DNA from: Gemmatimonadota bacterium
GTDB taxonomy: Bacteria; Gemmatimonadota; Gemmatimonadetes; Gemmatimonadales; Gemmatimonadaceae
Direction: 5' to 3'
Length of the DNA: 62,281 nt
Assembly: GCA_016719105.1 (NCBI GenBank)
Contig: JADKAQ010000044.1
Coordinates: 1 to 62,281 of the forward strand
The notes beneath the pieces were generated by a model, which was given only the letters and a program-made list of their open reading frames with translations, did no database searches and was not told the DNA's origin. Shown here piece after piece: positions 24,388-32,824 of this stretch; positions within the stretch are counted from its first letter, which is position 1, and each line of letters begins with the position of its first letter. The position numbers and the translations under genes were made by a program.

Positions 24388-24461
24388 GGGGGCGCCATGC
24401 CAGGCGCCCCCACTCGTCAGGCACCGTGAACAAAAGGGCGGGCCCGTGCGGCCCGCCTTTT
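24388..24461. terminator. Two hairpins between convergent genes, the second an intrinsic terminator for both strands
   Basis: GGGGGCGCC (24388-24396) pairs with 24403-24411. Then GGCGGGCC (24437-24444) pairs with GGCCCGCC (24450-24457), flanked by AAAA (24432-24435) and TTTT (24458-24461). The second can end both the Asp-box gene and the leftward STAND gene. Confidence 0.85.
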
Positions 24462-24469
24462 CGTTCGCG

Positions 24470-27013
24470 CTACTTCTTCACCTCTGACTTCGGCGGCAGG
24501 CTGGCCTTCGCATCGGTGCGAATCGCCGCAACCCGGCGCCAATCGGCCACCGTGCTTCGCACCTGCTGCGCCGTCGGCGGCTGCGACCAGACCCGCACCT
24601 CGAGGTTCTCCCCCGTCGTCACCACCGGCGAGCCTGCGGCCAGCGGCGCGATGGCGAGGATCGGGTGCTCCGGCCCGCTGGCCGACCAGTCGCATCGTCC
24701 ACTCCGGGTCCCCCACACGATCATCCGTCCGGTGCTCGTCGCGATGATGAGCGAGGCCGCACTGCGGGAGTACGCAATCGCCGTCGGCGTGACGCCCGTC
24801 AGCTGCTCACAGGCGATCGGAGCGGCGTCGACGATGCGTCCGGCGCGGAACGTCAGGCGGTAGACTTTCTCCCCGATCGTGACCGCGATGTCACGCCCCG
24901 TCGACGCCACCGCCATGAGGCTCATCGTGGTGACCGCGCCCTCCGGTGCCGGCGGGCGCCAGAGCAGTGTCGCCTCGCCCCCGTTGCCGCGCCAGCCATA
25001 GACGTTGCCACGCTCGTCGACGGCAAGCACGTCGCGCTCGTTGAGGTACGCGAGCGACGTCACGCGTCCGGCCGCGGGGAGTCGCGTGCGACTCCCTGCG
25101 CCCTGCGCCGTCAGCCGCACTACCTCTCCACGCAGCGTCCCCACCGCGATCTCTCGTGCCGACGGCGTCACCGCGAGCGACTGCAGCGTATCCGGGAGCA
25201 CGGTGTCACGCTCGCGGCGCCAGTCCGGACGCGTCACCAGCGACACGCGCCCATGGCGCCCGGCCACCGCCAGCTTCGCCGCCTGCGACGCATAGCCTAC
25301 ACCAACGATGCCGCCGTTCCAGCCCGGCACGACACCTCGCACATCGGCGCTGAGGTCGGCCGAGGACGCGACCGTTGCCGCGTCGGACTTCACCACCAGC
25401 GCCGAGTCGCTGCGCAACGTGTCGACGTGCGGCGCGGTCCGCACGAGCACATTCATCACCCACAACCGCCCATCGTCGGTCCCAATGGCGACGATCGAAT
25501 CGGGCGCAGCGGCGACGGCAACGGCCGGCGTCTGCGTCAGCTTCTGCACCGCACGCGAGACGAGCGCCCGCTCGGCGATCTCGCGCGCCACGCTGTCGAC
25601 ATAGGGGTCGTCCCCCATCGACAGTGCCTCGCGAATCCACGCCGATGCCACCTCCGGGTTGGAGGCGAGATACGTGCTCGCCCGCTCGGCCGTCGCGCGG
25701 GCGACGTTCTCGGCCGCTGGTGTGTCGACGGCGGGGCCGTCGCCCATTATCCAGAAGGCACGACCCACCGAGAAGAGAACCGTGACGAGGATCGCCACCT
25801 GCGCCACGCGCATCGTGCGCTCCTCGCGCCGCTTGCGCACGTCGGCGCGCAGCTGCTGCACCCCGCTCACCAACCGGTCGTGCGCCAACTCGTACCACTG
25901 CGCCGCCGCGCGCTCCTCAGCGCGCAGCACGTGCCGGCGTTCGAGTCCCTCCACCACCGCGTTGGCCATCCCCGCCGTCTCGCTCGCCTGGCGAATCACG
26001 CTCCCGCGCGTCCCCGCCGGGGTGATGAGGTGCTCCTCGAGCCACGAGAGAATCGCCCCGGCCCGCATCTTGTTGGCTGCGCCGACCGCCGCAATCTCGG
26101 CCGCCACGAAGGCGCGCAACTCCTTGTCGATGTCGGCGTCGGGAATGAGCGAGTCGTCGCCCGGCTTCACCGTGCCGCTCGCCATCTTCTCCCACAACGC
26201 CCGGCAGATGAGTTGCAGGTACAGCGGCTCGACGTACTCGCCTTCAGCTTCCGCCAGTTTGCCATCCGGCTGTCGCACGAACTCGCGTGACATCTGCTTC
26301 GCCAGCTTGTCGGCGCTCGATGCCTTGAAGTCGGGAAAGCGCCGGGCGAACGTCGACGCGATCACGTCCCCCGCCGCGCGCTGCGATAGCCGCTCGACGT
26401 GGCAGTACATCACCGTCCGCTCGCGCGCGCTGGCACCGTCCGGCAGCCGCGACAGCAGCGAGGCTAGTGCCGACAGGTACTCGGCGCGCATCACCAGCAC
26501 CACGCGCAGGTCACTCTGCCCGCGGTTGGCCGCGAGCACGGCGCCCACGAAGTCGCTGCGCTCGCGCCAGGCTTGCAGCTGCGTGGTGAACAACTCCTCG
26601 AACTGGTCGATGACCAGGACCCGTGGCATCGGCACGCCATCGGACGAGGCGCGGCGCGGGCGCTGTTCCAGCGCGGTCAACAGCGGATGCGGCGTCTGCG
26701 GCACCGCCCCCTCGGCGAGGTAGCTCACCACGTTCCCTTCAAAGACCGGCGTCGCCGCACCGCGCCCCGCACGCCCGCGCGCCGCCTCGCCGAGACGGGC
26801 GATGGGGAGCACCTCGTAGTCGGCGCGCTCGAGCGCCGGCATCACCCCGGCACGCAGGAGCGAGCTCTTGCCGCACCCCGACGGACCCACCACCACGACC
26901 ACGCCGTACGACGCAATCAGCGAGCGCAGTTCGCGAATCTCCGCCGTGCGGCCGAAGAAGTTCGACGCGTCGTCGCGCTCATACGGGCGCGGCCCCGGAA
27001 ACGGGTTGGCCAT
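24470..27013 (-). CDS. nSTAND1 ATPase with membrane segment and C-terminal beta-propeller
   Basis: An 847-residue STAND NTPase. It opens with the nSTAND1 hallmark NPFPGPRPYERDDASNFFGR, then Walker A GPSGCGKSS (Lys49) and Walker B RVLVIDQFEELFT, then the helical and winged-helix region up to about residue 400 (LAHDRLVSGVQQL). A transmembrane helix (AQVAILVTVLFSVGRAFWI) is followed by a helical stretch and a WD40/PQQ-like repeat region to the end (VWGTRSGRCDWSASGPEHPILAIAP). In this family the C-terminal repeats sense a trigger and ATP-driven assembly turns on an effector. No effector domain is fused at the N terminus; the SIR2 gene ending 5 bases upstream is the obvious partner. The start is ATG 27013. 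Confidence 0.88.
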   Translation of the reverse strand: MANPFPGPRPYERDDASNFFGRTAEIRELRSLIASYGVVVVVGPSGCGKSSLLRAGVMPALERADYEVLPIARLGEAARGRAGRGAATPVFEGNVVSYLAEGAVPQTPHPLLTALEQRPRRASSDGVPMPRVLVIDQFEELFTTQLQAWRERSDFVGAVLAANRGQSDLRVVLVMRAEYLSALASLLSRLPDGASARERTVMYCHVERLSQRAAGDVIASTFARRFPDFKASSADKLAKQMSREFVRQPDGKLAEAEGEYVEPLYLQLICRALWEKMASGTVKPGDDSLIPDADIDKELRAFVAAEIAAVGAANKMRAGAILSWLEEHLITPAGTRGSVIRQASETAGMANAVVEGLERRHVLRAEERAAAQWYELAHDRLVSGVQQLRADVRKRREERTMRVAQVAILVTVLFSVGRAFWIMGDGPAVDTPAAENVARATAERASTYLASNPEVASAWIREALSMGDDPYVDSVAREIAERALVSRAVQKLTQTPAVAVAAAPDSIVAIGTDDGRLWVMNVLVRTAPHVDTLRSDSALVVKSDAATVASSADLSADVRGVVPGWNGGIVGVGYASQAAKLAVAGRHGRVSLVTRPDWRRERDTVLPDTLQSLAVTPSAREIAVGTLRGEVVRLTAQGAGSRTRLPAAGRVTSLAYLNERDVLAVDERGNVYGWRGNGGEATLLWRPPAPEGAVTTMSLMAVASTGRDIAVTIGEKVYRLTFRAGRIVDAAPIACEQLTGVTPTAIAYSRSAASLIIATSTGRMIVWGTRSGRCDWSASGPEHPILAIAPLAAGSPVVTTGENLEVRVWSQPPTAQQVRSTVADWRRVAAIRTDAKASLPPKSEVKK

Positions 27014-27018
27014 CGCGG

Positions 27019-27966
27019 TCACGGCGTCGCCACCGTGCGCCCCGCGTCGCCGTGCACCTTGACCCAGCGCGTGCGCAGCTCGCGCGTGAAGTCCGACGCC
27101 GTGCCCCAGAAGAAGCGGACGTTCATCGTCAGCTTGAGGTAGTGCTCCAGGTACTGCTGGATGGCCTGGGCGATCTGCTCGCTGTTGCCGGTGGGCGGCA
27201 GCTGCACCGCCACGTGCGCGCGCTGGCGGTTGAGTTGCAGCTGCTGCAGCGCGATGCGGAAGATCACGCGAAAGGTGATGTCGCTCAGCGAGTAGCCCAG
27301 GAAGAGCACCGAACTCTCGGCAAAGACCTCGGAGACGTCGGGACGGATGCACCGGGGGTCCATCGCGATCTCGGCCAGGAAGTCGAGATAGTCGTCCTCG
27401 GTGAGGACCATCGACTCCGGGAACTCCTGCACCCCGTGCAGGTGATACACGAGCGGCAGCGCGTCGCTGTCGGTGGTTGGTGAGGCGCCACCACCGCCAC
27501 GCACGCGTTCACCGGCCACGTGCTTGCGCGTGGCCGGGTTCCACGCGCACAGGTCGACGACGCACGACGTCCCCGCCGCCTCCAGCGCCCGCTCGATGAA
27601 GGGGTCGTAGTTGGTCGTGAGGTACTTCGCGAACGGGAGATCGGCGAGGATGCGATGCGGATCGGTGCGATCGGCAAAGGCAGCGGCGGTGATGGCGTCG
27701 GTGGCCGTGCTGAACTGTCGAGCCACCTGCTCCTTGATGCGCGGCACGTCGTTGCGGATCACCGCCGCATACTGCGCCACGCGCGGCAGGTTGTCGCGGT
27801 CGTCGAACGGATAGCCGTGCTTCTCGGCCAGCGCCTGGGCGAGCGCACGCCCGGTGGGGAGTCGGTGTGCCGACATCCCCGCGCCCAGGAACGGCGTGCA
27901 GCGCCCGTTGCTGATCCGGCTGACGATCGTATCCCAGTCGTCGTCGTCGAGCGCGTTCGCGGGCAC
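27019..27966 (-). CDS. SIR2-like (SIR2_2) domain protein, putative NADase effector
   Basis: A 315-residue protein with the SIR2-like fold seen in bacterial anti-phage NADases (ThsA, DSR, Avs5 types). Motifs: FLGAGMS (27-32) for the nucleotide loop, TTNYD with Asn119, and YHLHG with His177; the Asn and His are the catalytic pair in NAD-cleaving members, and both are present. The C-terminal third (VLFLGYSLSDITFRVIF) is typical of SIR2_2. The start is taken as GTG 27966, 6 bases after GAGG; a TTG at 27972 is the alternative. It is first in a two-gene operon with the nSTAND1 ATPase (5-base gap). NADase activity is inference from the motifs. Confidence 0.85.
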   Translation of the reverse strand: MPANALDDDDWDTIVSRISNGRCTPFLGAGMSAHRLPTGRALAQALAEKHGYPFDDRDNLPRVAQYAAVIRNDVPRIKEQVARQFSTATDAITAAAFADRTDPHRILADLPFAKYLTTNYDPFIERALEAAGTSCVVDLCAWNPATRKHVAGERVRGGGGASPTTDSDALPLVYHLHGVQEFPESMVLTEDDYLDFLAEIAMDPRCIRPDVSEVFAESSVLFLGYSLSDITFRVIFRIALQQLQLNRQRAHVAVQLPPTGNSEQIAQAIQQYLEHYLKLTMNVRFFWGTASDFTRELRTRWVKVHGDAGRTVATP

Positions 27967-27994
27967 GGGCAACCTCAGCGGGGGATTCGCCGCT

Positions 27995-28045
27995 ATTGTG
28001 CTGCGCCGCCCACACGGTGTCCAGCAGGTGCCTAACTATTAGGCA
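27995..28045 (-). promoter_or_regulatory. Promoter of the SIR2-STAND operon and upstream palindrome
   Basis: Leftward -35 TGGACA (28018-28023), 17-base spacer and -10 CACAAT (27995-28000) predict a start near 27988, about 22 bases before the GTG. Just upstream of the -35 lies the perfect inverted repeat TGCCTAACTATTAGGCA (28029-28045), placed like an activator or repressor site. Confidence 0.55.
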
Positions 28046-28076
28046 ACGACCTCATGCGTAACGCCTGTGACGTTGA

Positions 28077-28511
28077 CTACGGTGCCGGCGCCCTCGCGCC
28101 CTCATGCAGTACGACCCCGTCCGCCGTTCGTGCGATGCGTGCGCGCCGCCACGTGCGAACGCGCTCGTAGTCGTCGCCGTCCAGCACGAGCACCGGAACG
28201 CAGCGCCCATACAGCGCCTCCGCCACCATCGCCCCCAGCGCGATGATCGGGTCGCGCTCGCCAAGTAGAATCGCCGCCGGCCCCACGCCACCGCGAATGA
28301 CCTCGGCCAGCACGCTGGAACTGGAGCTCGAGCCACGCCCGCCCGGCAGGAGCATCACGCGCCCAGCTACCGAGGCGCCGTGCTGCGGGTGGTGCGTGTC
28401 GGTGACCTCGCCCGTCGACTCGTGGACGCCCCCCCAAAAGCTCAGCGGTGCGTCGAGCACGAGCACCTCACCCTCGGCCTCGCCGGCCACCAGCACGTCG
28501 GCCGGCCTCAT
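28077..28511 (-). CDS. Aconitase X small subunit (DUF126 swivel domain)
   Basis: A 144-residue swivel-domain subunit of two-part aconitase X (AcnX). The DUF126 core is clear: LDAPLSFWGGVHESTGEVTD, then GRVMLLPGGRGSSSSSSVLAE (phosphate-binding Gly/Ser loop), and PAAILLGERDPIIALGAMVA. It starts with ATG 28511, overlapping the large-subunit stop as ATGA, so both are made together. Known AcnX enzymes are cis-3-hydroxy-L-proline dehydratases in bacteria or phosphomevalonate dehydratases in archaea; in a bacterium the former is more likely, but no proline-pathway neighbours confirm it. Confidence 0.9.
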   Translation of the reverse strand: MRPADVLVAGEAEGEVLVLDAPLSFWGGVHESTGEVTDTHHPQHGASVAGRVMLLPGGRGSSSSSSVLAEVIRGGVGPAAILLGERDPIIALGAMVAEALYGRCVPVLVLDGDDYERVRTWRRARIARTADGVVLHEGARAPAP

Positions 28512-29743
28512 GACTCGGCCTCCCACGCCGCGTCGTCGCGCCAGACCTCACCGCGCACGGCCGATTCCACGCACTCCTCCAGCGACGCGAAGACGACCTG
28601 ATAGCCCAGGTTGTTCGGGGCGTACCACGCCCACTTGGCCGAGTTGGTCATCACCGCGCCGGGGCGGCCGGAGAGGATCGGCGTGATGTAGGTACAGGTG
28701 TCCGTCACCACCTGCACTCCGCTCGAGCGGAGCTCGTCCCCCCACCCTTCGGCGTCGAGGCGCGCGAGAATGTCGCGTCCGGTGCTGACGAAGAACTCCA
28801 GCGTCGACGAGGCACGCCGTCCGGCGAGCAGCGTACGCAGCCGCGTGAACTCGTCGTACGAGAAGTGCGGCGTCCCGATGCTCACCGCGCCTAACGCCGT
28901 CTCGGTCGTCGACGTGAGGTCGCGCATCGCCGAGCGCAAGTCATCGGGCCCCACGTCGATCGTGCGCTCGGGCGTCCGCCCTCCTAAGGCGTCGCCCAGC
29001 GTGTGCGCCTCCGGCGTCACCCCCACCATGTGGAACATCGCCACCGCGCCTGACGAGGCGGCCGCCGCACCAAAGGCCTTCAACTGGTCCTCGGTCGCCG
29101 CGGGGACGCCGTCGATCACCGGGATCGCCGACCCGGTGCGCATCCCCACCAGGTGCCCGAGCGCCGCGAAGAAGGTGTCGCGCCGCATCATCGCGTCGGC
29201 CACGCCGCGCACGCGCACCAGCGTCCGCCCCAGGCGCCCCTCGTCCGTGTGCAGCCCCACGTCAGGCACCATCCCCGTGACTGCAGCACACAGGTCGATG
29301 AAGTCGCCGTAGCGCTCCGTGCGCGCCCCCAGCACCGAGTTGGCGAAGACGATCGCATTCGACTCGGCCCAGGCGATCTGCTCGCCGAAGTTTGGGCGAT
29401 CGGCCAGCTGATACGGGGCGCACGTCCACGTCTGCCGGCACCCCATGGCCGAGTAGTGGCGCATCATCGCACGCCCCGCCTCGACGATCTCCGGGCGCCC
29501 GCGAAAGAGTGTGGGGTGGAGCAGGTCGATCGCTCCGACGTTCAACGTCGTCGGCACCGACACCTGCGCCCCGGACTCCGCGAGCGTGCGCGCGAAGTCG
29601 AGCGAGGCCGGCCCGTGGTACAGGCAACCGTCGATGTGCGCGCGAGTGATGGGGATGAGGCGCGTGGCGCCGACGATGGCGGCGTAGCGTTCGAGGAGGG
29701 TGTGCGCGAGCGACGTCGCGCCAGGAGGTATCGGCATCCCCAT
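28508..29743 (-). CDS. Aconitase X catalytic (large) subunit
   Basis: A 411-residue AcnX catalytic subunit (DUF521). Seen: ITRAHIDGCLYHGPASLDFA, SVPTTLNVGAIDLLHP, MGCRQTWTCAPYQLADRP with a cluster-type Cys pair, AWAESNAIVFANSVLGARTER, and VVTDTCTYITPIL followed by NSAKWAWYAPNNLG. The Cys residues in GCRQTWTC and DTC are positioned for an iron or Fe-S site. The start at 29743 overlaps the stop of the upstream membrane-protein gene (TAATG). The likely reaction is dehydration of cis-3-hydroxy-L-proline to a pyrroline carboxylate. The length is normal for the separate-subunit type. Confidence 0.92.
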   Translation of the reverse strand: MGMPIPPGATSLAHTLLERYAAIVGATRLIPITRAHIDGCLYHGPASLDFARTLAESGAQVSVPTTLNVGAIDLLHPTLFRGRPEIVEAGRAMMRHYSAMGCRQTWTCAPYQLADRPNFGEQIAWAESNAIVFANSVLGARTERYGDFIDLCAAVTGMVPDVGLHTDEGRLGRTLVRVRGVADAMMRRDTFFAALGHLVGMRTGSAIPVIDGVPAATEDQLKAFGAAAASSGAVAMFHMVGVTPEAHTLGDALGGRTPERTIDVGPDDLRSAMRDLTSTTETALGAVSIGTPHFSYDEFTRLRTLLAGRRASSTLEFFVSTGRDILARLDAEGWGDELRSSGVQVVTDTCTYITPILSGRPGAVMTNSAKWAWYAPNNLGYQVVFASLEECVESAVRGEVWRDDAAWEAES

Positions 29744-30528
29744 TACTTGCCGCGCCGCGAGCGCCGCCGCCACCCCCAGGCGACCAGTCCGGCCACCACC
29801 CCGGCCACCACCAGCCGCTGCGCCGAGAGGTGCAACTGCGGGACGCCGGCGTGGCGTGCCCCGATCCCCCACACCGCCCAGGCCACCACCAGCGGAAAGA
29901 GCCAGAGCCCGCGCGTGGCCACCATCGCGACTCCCAGCACCGTCGCCACCGTCATCATCGTCACCGACCATGTCGCTTCGGCGATTCCCAATCCACCCCA
30001 CTGGATCACGTGTGCGTACTGGAAGGTGTTGGCGATGATCGCCACCGAGATCCAGGCGAGGTACAGCGCCAGCGGGTGGGCCACGCACCACCGGGCCGCC
30101 GCATGATCACCATCGGCAATCGGTTGCAGCCGCACCACCAGGACGACGAGCGTGACCAGGAGCGCGGCCATCACCAGCATCGCCATGGCAAACTGGGAAA
30201 AGGAGAACGCCGTTACCCACGCGATGTTCAGCAGCATGCTCACCACCCACCACGGTCCCAGGCGGCGCACCGCGTCGCCGGGGCCGTCGCCGGGGAGCGC
30301 CTGGTAGACGGTGAGCACCATCTGCCAGAGGTAGATCAGGCTCCATATGCCGAAGACGTAGTCGGCCGGGAGGAAGTCGGAGCGGAACCGGTTCGCGATG
30401 AGGCCGATCGACTCCCCGCTCATCGCCCCCGACCCGGCGGCGCCGTTCGCGGCGAGCACGGTGAGGAAGACGACGACGTTGATCACCTTCCAGCGCGTCA
30501 CGGGAACCGACGGCGTGCGTTCGGACAT
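29743..30528 (-). CDS. TspO/MBR-like (tryptophan-rich sensory) membrane protein
   Basis: A 261-residue protein with about seven transmembrane helices. The FGIWSLIYLWQMVLTVYQ segment and several Trp-rich helices are typical of the longer proteins related to TspO/MBR. Further helices include WVVSMLLNIAWVTAFSFSQ, AMLVMAALLVTLVVLVV and LALYLAWISVAIIANTFQ. TspO relatives bind porphyrins or other small hydrophobic ligands; this longer branch is uncharacterised. Its stop overlaps the AcnX large-subunit start (TAATG), so it is cotranscribed with AcnX, which might suggest a transport or sensing role for the AcnX substrate. The C terminus is basic (WRRRSRRGK). Confidence 0.75.
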   Translation of the reverse strand: MSERTPSVPVTRWKVINVVVFLTVLAANGAAGSGAMSGESIGLIANRFRSDFLPADYVFGIWSLIYLWQMVLTVYQALPGDGPGDAVRRLGPWWVVSMLLNIAWVTAFSFSQFAMAMLVMAALLVTLVVLVVRLQPIADGDHAAARWCVAHPLALYLAWISVAIIANTFQYAHVIQWGGLGIAEATWSVTMMTVATVLGVAMVATRGLWLFPLVVAWAVWGIGARHAGVPQLHLSAQRLVVAGVVAGLVAWGWRRRSRRGK

Positions 30529-30632
30529 GGGGGGTGGGACAGTGTGGGTGGTGCGATGCGCGTTGGGGAACGCGCGATGGGGGCACGCTGCGCGAATGCC
30601 CGAGGGGAAGCGTCGATCGTGCGCCCGTGTCG

Positions 30633-31070
30633 TTAGGCGCTGGTGCCAGCGGTGGCGCCCGGTCCTCCGCTCAGCATGGACTCCACGAACAGGCGGTCGC
30701 TGGGGGCTAGCGCGTAAGCGAGCAGTTCGGCCGGCGTCGCCCATGCCAGCGCCGAGTGCTCGAGGCAGGCCGGTTCGCCCACGATCGTCACCGGGAGGAA
30801 CGCGATGTGGAACGGGGAGCCCTGGTCGTGCACGCCGAAACGCTCGCGCCCCACCTCCGTCACCTCCACCCCCAGCTCCTCGCGCAGCTCGCGGCGCGCG
30901 GCCTCGGCATCCGTTTCGCCGGGTTCCAGCTTTCCGCCGGGAAACTCCCACAGCCCGCCGTGACGCTTGTCCGCCGGTCGTTGGCATACGAGGTAGCGAT
31001 CGCCGCGCGCGATCACCGCCGCCAGCACGCGGATGACGGCAGCGGCAGGCACCGTCGATTCAGTAGGCAC
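30633..31070 (-). CDS. NUDIX hydrolase, MutT-like (8-oxo-dGTP diphosphatase)
   Basis: A 145-residue NUDIX enzyme. The NUDIX box is complete (GKLEPGETDAEAARRELREE followed by LGV), and the flanks ADKRHGGLWEFPGGK and YLVCQRP match MutT, which removes oxidised dGTP. The MutT-like WEFPGGK and short length make 8-oxo-dGTP the best guess for the substrate. The GTG at 31070 overlaps the end of the CIA30 gene by 11 bases; a GTG at 31052 is an alternative start. The Ala/Ser-rich C-terminal tail is not part of the fold. Confidence 0.88.
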   Translation of the reverse strand: MPTESTVPAAAVIRVLAAVIARGDRYLVCQRPADKRHGGLWEFPGGKLEPGETDAEAARRELREELGVEVTEVGRERFGVHDQGSPFHIAFLPVTIVGEPACLEHSALAWATPAELLAYALAPSDRLFVESMLSGGPGATAGTSA

Positions 31071-31650
31071 CGATCGCCGCCACGTCGAGGCGAAACACGC
31101 CGTCACGCTTGTCGGCGATGGTGAACCCCACACTCTGCGCCGAGGCATGGAACGCGGCGTCGAGCGGCACCCCCCGGTTTCGCAACGAACCGCCACGCCA
31201 GGTGGGCTCGAAGGTGGAGAACGGGAGGGCGAGCTGCAGCCACTCCCCGGCACTCGTCTCGAACATCGCCTTCCACGTCACGCCGAACCCCTGCACGCGA
31301 GCCGACTCGCGCAGGTCGCAGGCATACGAGCGCCCATCGCCCTTCACGCGCAGCGCGAGGCCAGTGAATGGAGCGAGCGAGCGCCCCAACGATCGGGAGC
31401 GGACCGAAGCGAAGCCGCCGCCGCGCGTGTTGAGCGTGCCACTGAACACGAGGTGCCCGTCTTCTACGCCCGCGCCCCCGTGCGACCGCCCGCCCATCAC
31501 GTCGTCGTTCACCACCACCCATTCGTCGAGGCGCGGCGGCGCGACCGACGCGATCGCCTCGACACCGCCTCCTGCGCGCGCCCCTGTTCCACGCTCACCG
31601 TGAGGTGCCGACGGCGCGCCATGGCGCGCACTGTGGCCCCGGCGGCGCAC
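31060..31650 (-). CDS. CIA30-family protein
   Basis: The C-terminal 155 residues match CIA30 (NADH:ubiquinone oxidoreductase complex I intermediate-associated protein 30, a galactose-binding-like beta-sandwich): WVVVNDDVMGGRSHGG, FSGTLNTRGGGFASVRS, ALRVKGDGRSYACDLR, and LQLALPFSTFEPTWRG. Bacterial CIA30 proteins are mostly uncharacterised; a carbohydrate-binding role has been suggested from the fold. The frame reaches a GTG at 31650, overlapping the FKBP gene by 56 bases, but the first 40 residues are Arg/Gly-rich and may be non-native; a start or frameshift near 31560 is possible. Its stop overlaps the NUDIX start. Confidence 0.82.
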   Translation of the reverse strand: MRRRGHSARHGAPSAPHGERGTGARAGGGVEAIASVAPPRLDEWVVVNDDVMGGRSHGGAGVEDGHLVFSGTLNTRGGGFASVRSRSLGRSLAPFTGLALRVKGDGRSYACDLRESARVQGFGVTWKAMFETSAGEWLQLALPFSTFEPTWRGGSLRNRGVPLDAAFHASAQSVGFTIADKRDGVFRLDVAAIGAY

Positions 31651-32149
31651 CAGCTGGGAGCGGGGGGGCGCCGGCGGTCGGCAGCGTGTCGGCCACCGCC
31701 ATCAGCTCCACGTCGAAGACCAGCGTCGCCTTGGGGGGGATCACCGGCGGACGTCCCAGTTCGCCGTACCCCAGTTGGTACGGAATGATGAGGCGGCGCT
31801 GCCCTCCCACCTGCATCCCCTCGAAGCCCGCATCCCATCCCGCGATCACCCGCCGCGCCCCCTGCGGGAAGGCGAGTGGCGTGCGTGGCTGACCGTTGGG
31901 CATGGTGTCGCGCGACGAGTCGAATTTCTTGCCGTCGGTGAGCCACCCCGTGTAGTGGACATACACACAGGCCCGGGGGCGCATGGGTGTGCCGCTACCT
32001 TTGCGCATCTCCAACGTCTCAAGGGCAAAGGCGATCGTCGGCGTGCCGGGAATCGCGGGGATGGGAGAGGGGAGCGGAGCCCGGCGCGACGCGCAGGCCC
32101 CAGCCGTCATGGCCAGCACCGCGACCGGAACGAGAGGGAGGATTCGCAT
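31595..32149 (-). CDS. FKBP-type peptidyl-prolyl isomerase lipoprotein
   Basis: A 184-residue lipoprotein with signal peptide and lipobox (PVAVLAMTAGACAS, Cys near residue 19). The FKBP domain (about 60-155) has VYVHYTGWLTDGKKFDSSRD, QGARRVIAGWDAGFEGMQVG, RRLIIPYQLGYGE, and IPPKATLVFDVELM, covering the usual active-site aromatic and hydrophobic residues. It would fold proteins in the periplasm, tethered to a membrane. It is the first gene of the leftward run that continues through CIA30 and NUDIX. The tail after the fold is Pro/Ala-rich. Confidence 0.92.
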   Translation of the reverse strand: MRILPLVPVAVLAMTAGACASRRAPLPSPIPAIPGTPTIAFALETLEMRKGSGTPMRPRACVYVHYTGWLTDGKKFDSSRDTMPNGQPRTPLAFPQGARRVIAGWDAGFEGMQVGGQRRLIIPYQLGYGELGRPPVIPPKATLVFDVELMAVADTLPTAGAPPLPAGAPPGPQCAPWRAVGTSR

Positions 32150-32183
32150 GCGCGCAACCTACCGCCATCGAGGGGTTCGATCC

Positions 32184-32678
32184 ATGACGTCCAGTGGTGC
32201 GATCGCTGGTCGGGCTCGCGTCGCGCGCGTATCGGGGCTCGCCGTGGCACTCGGCGTGGTGATCCTCGCGATCGTCGCCGCGTGCGCCGGCTCGCCCAGC
32301 GCCGAAGCGCCGCTGCCGAGCCAGCTGGCGCTGGGCACCTGGGGGGGCGACGGCGCGGGCGTCACCGTCACCGACACGCTGGCCCACGTCCACGTCGGCT
32401 GCACCAGGGGCGACTTCCCTCGCCCCGCGGCGCTCGACAGTGGACGCTTCAACGTGGCGGGGCAGCATGTGCTGCGCGCCTTCCCCGTGCAGGTCGGCCC
32501 GCCGCTCCCCGCCCGCTTCTCGGGCGTCGTGCGCGGCAACCTCCTCACCCTCTCCGTCGCCGTCGACGACACCGTCGAGAAGCGGCTCGTGGTCCTGGGC
32601 CCCATCACCATCACGCTGGGACGCGAACCCAAGCTGGGGCCGTGCCCCATCTGTGTTATACCGGCGCGCATGCGGTGA
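32184..32678 (+). CDS. Small lipoprotein of unknown function
   Basis: A 164-residue predicted lipoprotein. The signal peptide (VSGLAVALGVVILAIVAACAG) ends in a lipobox with Cys near residue 36. The mature part is beta-rich and resembles a small barrel or sandwich (LALGTWGGDGAGVTVTDTLA, then FSGVVRGNLLTLSVAVDDT), ending near a CPIC motif (KLGPCPICVIP). I do not recognise the family. I prefer the ATG at 32184; the ATG at 32148 would overlap the divergent FKBP start codon. It is monocistronic, with a shared terminator downstream. Confidence 0.7.
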   Translation: MTSSGAIAGRARVARVSGLAVALGVVILAIVAACAGSPSAEAPLPSQLALGTWGGDGAGVTVTDTLAHVHVGCTRGDFPRPAALDSGRFNVAGQHVLRAFPVQVGPPLPARFSGVVRGNLLTLSVAVDDTVEKRLVVLGPITITLGREPKLGPCPICVIPARMR

Positions 32679-32755
32679 GCGCGCAATTTCGTTAGGCACG
32701 CGACCGCGGGCGGCGGCGATGGCTGTGGGCCACGCACGCACGGCGGAAACCAAAC

Positions 32756-32785
32756 GGGGCCCGTCACCAGGTGGTGGCGGGCCCC
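32756..32785. terminator. Hairpin terminator between convergent genes
   Basis: GGGGCCCG-T-CACC (32756-32768) pairs with GGTG-G-CGGGCCCC (32773-32785). On the leftward strand CGTTTGGTTT follows, so it fits the FmdB operon end and may serve both sides. Confidence 0.65.
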
Positions 32786-32824
32786 GCTGCGTCACGACTG
32801 CGGCTCACCAGCACTTGCCCGCGT

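Noticed and set aside
28021..28076. tRNA or riboswitch between the AcnX and SIR2 genes
   Set aside because: The only structure is the 17-base palindrome; it is too short for any RNA gene that I know.
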